This document shows, piece by piece, positions 58,475 through 64,000 of a stretch of 64,000 nucleotides of DNA. The position numbers and the translations under genes were made by a program. The notes under the pieces are model-generated. The model did no database searches. It saw nothing but the letters and a program-made list of their open reading frames with translations, and was not told the origin of the DNA. The DNA comes from Sandaracinus amylolyticus (GTDB lineage Bacteria > Myxococcota_A > Polyangia > Polyangiales > Sandaracinaceae), in NCBI RefSeq assembly GCF_021631985.1, contig NZ_CP070225.1, positions 5,270,001-5,334,000 of the forward strand, read 5' to 3'. The stretch's first letter is position 1; each line of letters begins with the position of its first letter.

Positions 58475-59734
58475 TCAGCGCGACACGCCCCACGGCTCGC
58501 GTCCGTCGACGATCAGCGTCTCGCGCTGCTGCGGCTCGGGCCACGTCGCGCCGATCGTCGCGCCGATCGCGCCCGCGATCACGACGCCCGCGATCACCCA
58601 GGGCCACGGCTCCTGCCACCACTCGGCCGCGGGCGGAGGCGGCGGCGCGACGGGGATGGGCTCGTCGAGCCAGGCACGGGCATCGGCGAGCGCCCTCGCC
58701 CCGAGCGGCGCGCCGACGAGATCGGGATCGTGCGGCAGCGCCGACTCCACGCGCGCCACGTCGATCCGCACCGGCTCGCTGCAGCCCTCGGCGCGACACG
58801 CGACGACGAGCGCGCGATCGGTCGCGCCCGCGCTCGCCTCCACCAGCCAGAGCGCGCGCGGCGCATGCCCGTCGCGCGAGAGCTCGGCGAGGAGCGACGC
58901 GACGTGCTCGAGCGCGCCGGCATCGCTCGCATCGCGCAGCGAGCGCGCCGCGACGAGGACGGGCTCGGGCGCGAGCGTCACCGCGATCGGCGCCCGCGCG
59001 CCCTCGAGCACGTCGACGAGGCGCGCCCACGCACGATGGCCCGGCGCGTCGACCCGCAGCACGTGCGCGCCGACGCTGGTCTCGATGCGCGCCGGTGCCT
59101 CACCGATCACACGTCCGTCGAGCGACACGATCGCGCCCGGCACGTCGGTGCGCAGCTCGAAGCGGCCGCGAGGCCCGGTCGCGATCGCGCGTGCGATCGA
59201 CGCGGCGCGCGCGACGAGCGCCGGAGGTGCTTCGGCGGCGCCGAGCACGCGGCTCGGATCGATCGTGCTCGCGCGCGCGAGCGCCGCCTCGGCGAGCCCC
59301 GACTGCCCGAGCTCCGCGGCCGTCACCGCGAGCGCGATCTGCACCTCCGCGTACCACGCGCTCGCGCCCGGCACGTCGAGCACCGAGCGCGCGATGCGCT
59401 CCGCGTCGGCGAGCCGCGCGAGCGCGCCGTGCGAGTCGAGCTCGGCGCGCGCGTCGTGGGCCTCGCGCACCAGACGCTCCACGTCGGCGAGCCGCGCGAC
59501 GCGCGTCTCCGCGCTGCCTGGCTCGTCGAGCACCCACTGCTCGGCCTCGATCGTCACCTCCGCGCCGGCGCGCTCGAGCGCCCGCGCGACGCGCCGTTGC
59601 CAGCGACGCGCGCGCCCCGCGACCTCGCCCTCGGGCGCCGACGCGATCCACACGACGTGAGGCGCATCGGCGCGGGCCGGCACCACGCCGAGCGCGATCA
59701 CACCGGCCAACACCAGCGCCCAAGCGCGAGCCAC
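58475..59734 (-). CDS. PEGA-domain protein with signal peptide and C-terminal membrane anchor
   Basis: A 419-residue protein starting at GTG 59734 with a signal peptide (ALVLAGVIALGVVPARA). Helical, TPR-like sequence at about 70-185 is followed by a PEGA domain (about 190-265: FELRTDVPGAIVSLDGRVIGEAPARIETSVGAHVLRVDAPGHRAW). After a second alpha/beta part comes a Pro-rich stretch, a Trp-rich motif (EWWQEPWPW) and one transmembrane helix (about 377-395). This matches myxobacterial cell-envelope proteins of the TPR-PEGA type. Function is unknown. Confidence 0.8.
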   Translation of the reverse strand: MARAWALVLAGVIALGVVPARADAPHVVWIASAPEGEVAGRARRWQRRVARALERAGAEVTIEAEQWVLDEPGSAETRVARLADVERLVREAHDARAELDSHGALARLADAERIARSVLDVPGASAWYAEVQIALAVTAAELGQSGLAEAALARASTIDPSRVLGAAEAPPALVARAASIARAIATGPRGRFELRTDVPGAIVSLDGRVIGEAPARIETSVGAHVLRVDAPGHRAWARLVDVLEGARAPIAVTLAPEPVLVAARSLRDASDAGALEHVASLLAELSRDGHAPRALWLVEASAGATDRALVVACRAEGCSEPVRIDVARVESALPHDPDLVGAPLGARALADARAWLDEPIPVAPPPPPAAEWWQEPWPWVIAGVVIAGAIGATIGATWPEPQQRETLIVDGREPWGVSR

Positions 59735-59771
59735 CGCGCGAGCGTACTGCGTGACGCCCGCGCGTGCTCGA

Positions 59772-61148
59772 TCACATCAGCATCGTGATCGGCGCCTCGA
59801 TGATCTTCTTCAGCGCCGCGAGCCACTCCGCGCCGACCGCGCCGTCCACCACGCGGTGATCGCACGACATCGTCATTCGCAGGCGCCGCCCCGGCACAAC
59901 CGCGCCGTTCTTCACGACCGGCTCTTCGCGCACCACGCCGACCGCGAGGATCGCGCCCTCGGGCGGATTGATCACCGCCGAGAAGTCTTCGATGCCGAAC
60001 ATGCCGAGGTTCGAGATCGAGAACGTGCCGCCCTGCATCTCCTCGGGCTTCAGCTTCTTGTCGCGCGCCTTCTTCGCGAGCTCGCGCACCTCGCGCCCGA
60101 TCTCGACGACGCCCTTGCGATCCGCGTCGCGCACCACCGGCGTGAGCAGCCCGTCGGGCACCGCGACCGCGACCGAGATGTCGACGACCTGGTGCTGCAG
60201 GATCTTGTCGCCCGCGAACGACCGATTCACCGCCGGCACGCGGCGCAGCGCGATCGCGCACGCCTTGATCAGCAGATCGTTGACCGAGACCTTCTCGCCG
60301 CTCTTCTCGAGCTCGGCGTTGATCCGGGCGCGCGCGTCGTTGATCGGATCCGCGTCGACGTCGATCGTCAGATAGAAGTGCGGGACGTTCTGCTTCGACT
60401 CGACGAGCCGCCGCGCGATCGTCTTGCGCATCTGGGTGAGCGGCTGCTCCGCGGGCGGATGGCGCTCGAAGCTCGTCTGCAGCGGCACGAACACGTGCGC
60501 GGCCGGGGCCTTCGCTTCCGCCACCGGCGCGGGCTTCGGTCGCGAGAGCACCTCGTCGACGTCGCGCTTGATGATCCGACCGCCGGGCCCGGTGCCCTGC
60601 ACGCCGCGCAGATCCACGTCGTGCTCGCGCGCCAGCGCACGCACCAGCGGCGACGCGCGCACCCGTCCGTCGTGCCCGTTCGTGACCTGCTGCACGCCGT
60701 TCTGCACCACCGGCGGCGGCGCGGTCGGCGCCTTCTCCGGAGGCGTCGACGGACGCGCCGTGCTCGCGGGCGTGTTCGGCGAGGGCGTCATCGCCCCCGG
60801 CGCGACCGGCGCGCTGTGCGGCTGCTCGGGCTTCGGCGCGTCGGGCATCGAGGGCGCCGCTCCGGCCGCGCCGCTCTTCACCTGCGCGAGCAGCGCGGTG
60901 ATGTCCTCGCCCGCGTTGCCGAAGATCGCGACCGGCTGCTCCGGCTTGAGCGTCGCGCCCTCGGGCGCGAGCACCTTCAGCAGCACGCCCTTGTCGAACG
61001 AGCGCCACTCCATCGTGGCCTTGTCGGTCTCGATCTCCGCCACGAGGTCGTCGATGCCGATCGCGTCGCCTTCCTTCTTGGCCCAGCGCGCGAGCGTGCC
61101 CTCCTCCATCGTCGGAGAGAGCTTCGGGAGCCCGATGATCTTCGCCAT
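59772..61148 (-). CDS. pdhC: Pyruvate dehydrogenase E2, dihydrolipoamide acetyltransferase
   Basis: A 458-residue core subunit of the PDH complex that passes the acetyl group to CoA. One N-terminal lipoyl domain carries the lipoylated K43 in EIETDKATMEW. A Pro/Ala-rich linker follows, then a peripheral-subunit-binding domain (about 150-190: VRASPLVRALAREHDVDLRGVQGTGPGGRI), and a catalytic domain with H431 in CDHRVVDG and D435. It is the last gene of a pdhA-pdhB-pdhC operon, 12 bp after pdhB. The E3 gene (lpd) is not in the window. Confidence 0.95.
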   Translation of the reverse strand: MAKIIGLPKLSPTMEEGTLARWAKKEGDAIGIDDLVAEIETDKATMEWRSFDKGVLLKVLAPEGATLKPEQPVAIFGNAGEDITALLAQVKSGAAGAAPSMPDAPKPEQPHSAPVAPGAMTPSPNTPASTARPSTPPEKAPTAPPPVVQNGVQQVTNGHDGRVRASPLVRALAREHDVDLRGVQGTGPGGRIIKRDVDEVLSRPKPAPVAEAKAPAAHVFVPLQTSFERHPPAEQPLTQMRKTIARRLVESKQNVPHFYLTIDVDADPINDARARINAELEKSGEKVSVNDLLIKACAIALRRVPAVNRSFAGDKILQHQVVDISVAVAVPDGLLTPVVRDADRKGVVEIGREVRELAKKARDKKLKPEEMQGGTFSISNLGMFGIEDFSAVINPPEGAILAVGVVREEPVVKNGAVVPGRRLRMTMSCDHRVVDGAVGAEWLAALKKIIEAPITMLM

Positions 61149-61160
61149 CTCTCGCCTCGC

Positions 61161-62147
61161 TCAGCTCTTGTAGAGCACGTCGCGGATCGTCTTCTCGATG
61201 CGGTCCGGTCCGACGATCACCTTGTTCTCGAGGTGCAGCGCGTAAGGCATGGGCACGTCGAGGTTCGTCGCACGCAGGATCGGCGCGTCGAGGTAGTCGA
61301 ACGCATCGCGCGTCACACGATCCACGATCTCCGCGCCCGGTCCGCCGTAGGGCCAGTGCTCGTGCACCACCACGCAGCGGTTCGTCTTCTTCACGCTCTG
61401 CACGATCGTGTCGGTGTCGAGCGGGCGCAGCGAGCGCGGGTCGATCACCTCGATCTCGATCCCCTCGCCCGACAGACGATTCGCGACCTCGAGCACCGTG
61501 TAGAACGGGCGGCCCCAGGTCACGACCGTCACGTGGCGACCCTCGCGCACCACGCGCGCCTGGCCGAGCGGGATCGTTTCGTCCTCACCCGCGTCGGGCA
61601 CGTCGCCCTTCACGTTGTAGAGCGTCTCGCCCTCGAGGAAGACGACCGGGTTGTCGTCGCGGATGCTCGTCTTGAGCAGCCCCTTCGCATCACGCGGCGT
61701 CGACGGGTACACGACCGCGAGCCCCGGCACGTTGCAGTAGAACGGCTCCACTGCGTGCGAGTGCTGCGCGCCCACCTGACGCGCCGACGCGTTGGGCCCC
61801 CGGAACACGATGGGCACGGGGTACTGGCCCGCGCTCATCTGGTACATCTTCGCCGCGTTGTTGACGATCTGGTCGAACGCGACGAACGAGAAGTTCCACG
61901 TCATGAACTCGATGATCGGGCGCAGCCCCGTCATCGCCGCGCCCACGCCGACCCCCGCGAAGCCAGCCTCGGCGATCGGCGTGTCGATCACGCGCTCGGC
62001 GCCGAACTGATCGAGCAGGCCGCGCGTGACCTTGTACGCGCCCTGATAGTGGCCGACCTCTTCGCCCATGACGAAGACGCGAGGATCGCGCTCCATCTCC
62101 TCGGCCATCGCTTCCTTGAGCGCATCGCGATAGGTGATCTCGCGCAT
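61161..62147 (-). CDS. pdhB: Pyruvate dehydrogenase E1 component, beta subunit
   Basis: A 328-residue beta chain of the alpha2beta2 E1 enzyme. MREITYRDALKEAMAEEMERDPRVFVMGEEVGHYQGAYKVTRGLLDQFG has the TPP-contacting Glu in MGEEVG. Typical blocks EAGFAGVGVGAAMTGLRPIIEFMTWNF and VEVIDPRSLRPLDTDTIVQSVKKTNRCVVVHE follow. ATG 62147 overlaps the pdhA stop by one base (TGATG); GTG 62150 is an alternative. It is translated together with pdhA to give equal amounts. Confidence 0.95.
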   Translation of the reverse strand: MREITYRDALKEAMAEEMERDPRVFVMGEEVGHYQGAYKVTRGLLDQFGAERVIDTPIAEAGFAGVGVGAAMTGLRPIIEFMTWNFSFVAFDQIVNNAAKMYQMSAGQYPVPIVFRGPNASARQVGAQHSHAVEPFYCNVPGLAVVYPSTPRDAKGLLKTSIRDDNPVVFLEGETLYNVKGDVPDAGEDETIPLGQARVVREGRHVTVVTWGRPFYTVLEVANRLSGEGIEIEVIDPRSLRPLDTDTIVQSVKKTNRCVVVHEHWPYGGPGAEIVDRVTRDAFDYLDAPILRATNLDVPMPYALHLENKVIVGPDRIEKTIRDVLYKS

Positions 62148-63178
62148 CACGCGCCTCCTCCCTCGCGCGGCCCGTCGCCGCTCGTCGTCCTGGCCAAGAC
62201 GTAGTCGAGCATCGACGACTCCTTCGCGGGCTCGCTCTCGTCCGCGAACTTCACCGCGTCGGCGACCTCTTCCTCGACCTGCGCCTCGATGCGCGCGACG
62301 TCGTCCTCGCTCGCGCCCGCCTCGAGCAGGCGCTGCCGCGCGATGCGCACGGGGTCGCCCTTGCGCTTGCGCTCCTCGACCTCCTCGCTCGTGCGGTACT
62401 TGCCGGGATCCGACATCGAGTGACCGCGGAAGCGATAGGTGAGGATCTCGATCAGCGTCGGACCTTCACCGTCACGCGCGCGCGCCACCGCCTTCGCGAT
62501 GCGGTCGCGCACCTCGATCACGTCCTGCCCCTCGAAGCGATCGCGCGCCATGCCGTAGCCCGGCGCCTTGTCGGTGATGTCCTTCGCGGGCAGCGTGCGC
62601 TCGAGGGGCGTGCCCATCGAGTACATGTTGTTCTCGCAGACGAACACCACGGGCAGCTTCCAGAGCCCCGCGAGCGAGAGCCCCTCGTGGAACCCGCCGA
62701 TGTTCGTCGCGCCCTCGCCGAAGAAGCAGAGCACGACCTCGTCGTTCTTCAGGTACTTGCACCGGAAGCCGACGCCTGCGGCGAGCGAGCAGTGCCCGCC
62801 GACGATGCCGTGGCCGCCGAGGAACCGGTTGGGCCCGTCGAACATGTGCATCGAGCCGCCGAGACCGCGCGCGCACCCGGCGTCCTTGCCGAAGAGCTCG
62901 GCCATCACGCCGCGCGCGCTGGTGCCGCGCGTCAGCGCGAAGCCGTGGTCGCGATAGGTCGTGATGATCCAGTCGGTCTTGCGGATCGCTGCCTCGACGC
63001 CGACCGCGATCGCCTCCTGCCCGATGTAGAGATGCAGGAAGCCACCGATCTTGCCCTGCACGTAGGCCCGCGCTGCTTCCTCCTCGATGCGCCGGATCAG
63101 CTGCATCGAGTGGAACATCCGCGCGAGCTCGTCGCGCGCTGCGGGGGCCTCGCCGGGCTGCATGTCCAGAGAGCCCAT
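62147..63178 (-). CDS. pdhA: Pyruvate dehydrogenase E1 component, alpha subunit
   Basis: A 343-residue alpha chain that binds thiamine diphosphate and decarboxylates pyruvate. The TPP motif GEGATNIGGFHEGLSLAGLWKLPVVFVCENN (G-D/E-G ... NN) is complete. The regulatory-loop region YRFRGHSMSDPGKYRTSEE is of the usual E1alpha type. GGAGG stands five bases before ATG 63178, making it the well-translated first gene of the operon. The leader upstream contains two perfect inverted repeats. Bacterial E1 of this two-subunit type can also accept branched-chain 2-oxo acids, but MHMFDGPNRFLGGHGIVGG fits PDH. Confidence 0.95.
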   Translation of the reverse strand: MGSLDMQPGEAPAARDELARMFHSMQLIRRIEEEAARAYVQGKIGGFLHLYIGQEAIAVGVEAAIRKTDWIITTYRDHGFALTRGTSARGVMAELFGKDAGCARGLGGSMHMFDGPNRFLGGHGIVGGHCSLAAGVGFRCKYLKNDEVVLCFFGEGATNIGGFHEGLSLAGLWKLPVVFVCENNMYSMGTPLERTLPAKDITDKAPGYGMARDRFEGQDVIEVRDRIAKAVARARDGEGPTLIEILTYRFRGHSMSDPGKYRTSEEVEERKRKGDPVRIARQRLLEAGASEDDVARIEAQVEEEVADAVKFADESEPAKESSMLDYVLARTTSGDGPREGGGA

Positions 63179-63234
63179 CGTTCCTCCAAAGGGGGGCGGA
63201 GCCTAGCACGAAAAGAAAGACGTCACGCCATCGG

Positions 63235-63262
63235 GGCGATCGTTCGATCGCCTTGTTTTTCC
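63235..63262 (+). terminator. Plus-strand intrinsic terminator in pdhA upstream region
   Basis: GGCGATCG-TT-CGATCGCC (63235-63242 and 63245-63252) is followed directly by TTGTTTTTCC, a textbook U-tract on the plus strand. There is no plus-strand gene before it, so it would stop antisense transcripts leaving the pdh operon. Confidence 0.55.
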
Positions 63263-63265
63263 TTT

Positions 63266-63288
63266 GACGCAGAGCGTCACTCTGCGTC
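63266..63288. promoter_or_regulatory. Perfect 9-bp inverted repeat, possible pdh operator
   Basis: GACGCAGAG-CGTCA-CTCTGCGTC lies about 90-110 bp upstream of pdhA. Its size and spacing suit a dimeric regulator such as a GntR-type PdhR-like protein, though it does not match the E. coli PdhR box. The regulator is not in the window. Confidence 0.45.
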
Positions 63289-63404
63289 GAGGCACCATTT
63301 CGTGCTGCAGCAGTTCTAGGGGCGCCAGCGGCCGCGAGCCAGGGTCGCACGAGACCCCGGACCACGAGAAGACCACCGCCCGAGCACGGACCGCAGAACG
63401 ACGT

Positions 63405-63434
63405 AGGCCCCGACCGCTCACGCGATCGGGGCCT
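63405..63434 (-). terminator. Hairpin downstream of the 63487 gene
   Basis: Perfect 9-bp arms AGGCCCCGA / TCGGGGCCT (63405-63413 and 63426-63434) with a 12-base loop. It lies about 50 bp after the stop of the partial minus-strand gene and before the pdh promoter region. No U-tract follows on that strand, so it would be a structure-dependent terminator. Confidence 0.55.
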
Positions 63435-63486
63435 TCATCATGTGGAGCGACTCGCGCTCGATTGGCTCTCGGGAGCCTGCGTCAGA

Positions 63487-64000
63487 TCACAGCCAGCTCG
63501 TGATGCCGAAGATCCGCTGGACTTCGATGAGCGTCTCGAGGAACGACTCGTTGCGCTCGAGCTCACGCTGGCGGTTGCGGAGCTCGCGCTCCTGCTCCGG
63601 CGTGCGCGACGCGAGGGCCTCGAGCTCCGCGATGCGCGTCTGGTTCTGCGTCATCGAGAGGAGCAGCGCGAAGCCGAGCTGCTCTTCCTCGAGGTTGTAC
63701 TCGATGCGCGGGCGGACCTTCACCGCGACGTAGGCCACGTGGAGGCGGTTCGACTGGTACACGATGTAGTCGGCCTCGAGCGGGTCGGTGCACAGGTCGT
63801 GCGTCGCCTCGATCGCGGTGCCGAACGCACAGGTCGCGTCGCCGTCGGGCTGGGTGTCGGGGATGTCGAAGCCGTCGGCGTTGCCGAGCTTGAACACCGC
63901 GAGACGCTGCTCCCACGACGAGTCGTAGAAGACCGGGAACTCGGAGAGCGCGAACGCGGCCGCGTAGAAGCGGAGCACGTCGTTGCTCGTGCCACCGAGC
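63487..64000 (-). CDS. Unrecognised protein, C-terminal part, cut by window edge
   Basis: The frame runs off the right end of the window, so the start is not seen; at least 170 residues are present. The visible part reads DVLRFYAAAFALSEFPVFYD, CAFGTAIEATHDLCTDP with one probable Cys pair, YIVYQSNRLHVAYVAVKVRPRIEYNLEEEQLGFALLLSM, and then a heptad-like helix (TRIAELEALASRTPEQERELRNRQRELERNESFLETLIEVQRIFG). That suggests a soluble or periplasmic domain with a C-terminal coiled coil. I do not recognise the family. A hairpin follows its stop. Confidence 0.65.
   Translation of the reverse strand, partial: LGGTSNDVLRFYAAAFALSEFPVFYDSSWEQRLAVFKLGNADGFDIPDTQPDGDATCAFGTAIEATHDLCTDPLEADYIVYQSNRLHVAYVAVKVRPRIEYNLEEEQLGFALLLSMTQNQTRIAELEALASRTPEQERELRNRQRELERNESFLETLIEVQRIFGITSWL

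Larger units (their letters stand above)
63179..63486. other. 308-bp region upstream of pdhA: hairpins and promoter space
   Basis: The gap lies between the pdh operon start and the stop of the next minus-strand gene. It holds two perfect inverted repeats (63235-63252 and 63266-63288), the hairpin at 63405-63434, and an AT-rich patch around 63205-63265, the poorest in G+C of the window. A TAGGCT on the minus strand about 25 bp before the GGAGG could be a -10 box. No coding sequence is seen. Confidence 0.45.

Overview
This 64 kb window is very GC-rich DNA, roughly 70% G+C by eye, with strong G/C at third codon positions. The gene content points to a myxobacterium of the Polyangia/Sandaracinus type. 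The signs are two transmembrane Ser/Thr kinases, many lipoproteins with Cys-rich MopE-like or PEGA repeats, an AgmX/TonB-type C-terminal domain protein, a DUF1592/DUF1552 pair, and fatty-acid and pyruvate dehydrogenase operons of proteobacterial type. The genus is inference; no rRNA or other marker gene is present. No tRNA, rRNA, CRISPR array, insertion sequence or prophage was seen. It reads as ordinary chromosome with accessory islands.

Layout. 0-4.4 kb: an ABC1-family kinase cut by the window edge, an Old Yellow Enzyme with a divergent LysR regulator and palindromic operators between them, and a carotenoid-desaturase-like flavoprotein. 4.4-9 kb: a CotA-like multicopper oxidase, a Cys-cluster protein and a Ser/Thr kinase with DLG in place of DFG. 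9-12 kb: an overlapping acyltransferase-Rieske oxygenase-acyltransferase operon. 11.9-21.9 kb: a CPBP protease, lipoproteins, DNA polymerase II (polB), an aldonolactone-oxidase-like flavoenzyme, a gluzincin lipoprotein and a Uma2 nuclease. 22-25.5 kb: the fadIJ beta-oxidation operon behind a recognisable promoter/operator/terminator region. 26-29 kb: a DUF1592 c-type cytochrome-like protein plus a Tat-exported DUF1552 protein. 29-30.2 kb: an AI-2E-family permease.

31-39 kb is the most unusual part. A 1,666-residue protein combines HEAT-like helices, an HExxH metallopeptidase-like region and a C-terminal vWA/MIDAS domain. A MoxR-type AAA+ ATPase follows directly, then an APH-fold phosphotransferase and an adenylylsulfate-kinase-like protein, all on one strand. 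This looks like a MoxR-vWA chaperone or conflict system with a built-in peptidase module. At 39.7 kb a TIGR02452 macrodomain-type gene sits behind two tandem near-identical 23-bp palindromes.

41-47 kb: a catalytic/non-catalytic M16 peptidase pair and a large MopE-like, Gly-rich lipoprotein. 47-53 kb: a flavin-dependent-halogenase-like enzyme translationally coupled to a redoxin, then FabG, an ApeP-type dehydratase and a FabZ-like hotdog protein, suggesting polyene or secondary-lipid chemistry. 52.7-59.7 kb: a kelch-like lipoprotein, a PEGA-tailed Ser/Thr kinase and envelope proteins. 59.8-63.2 kb: the pyruvate dehydrogenase operon pdhA-pdhB-pdhC. The right edge cuts an unrecognised gene.

Two small repeat families lie directly behind stop codons. 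One is a 102-bp three-hairpin element (about 16.03-16.13 kb and 47.28-47.38 kb). The other is a long nested hairpin (6.41-6.48 kb and 29.02-29.08 kb). Both look like terminator or REP-type elements spread through the genome.
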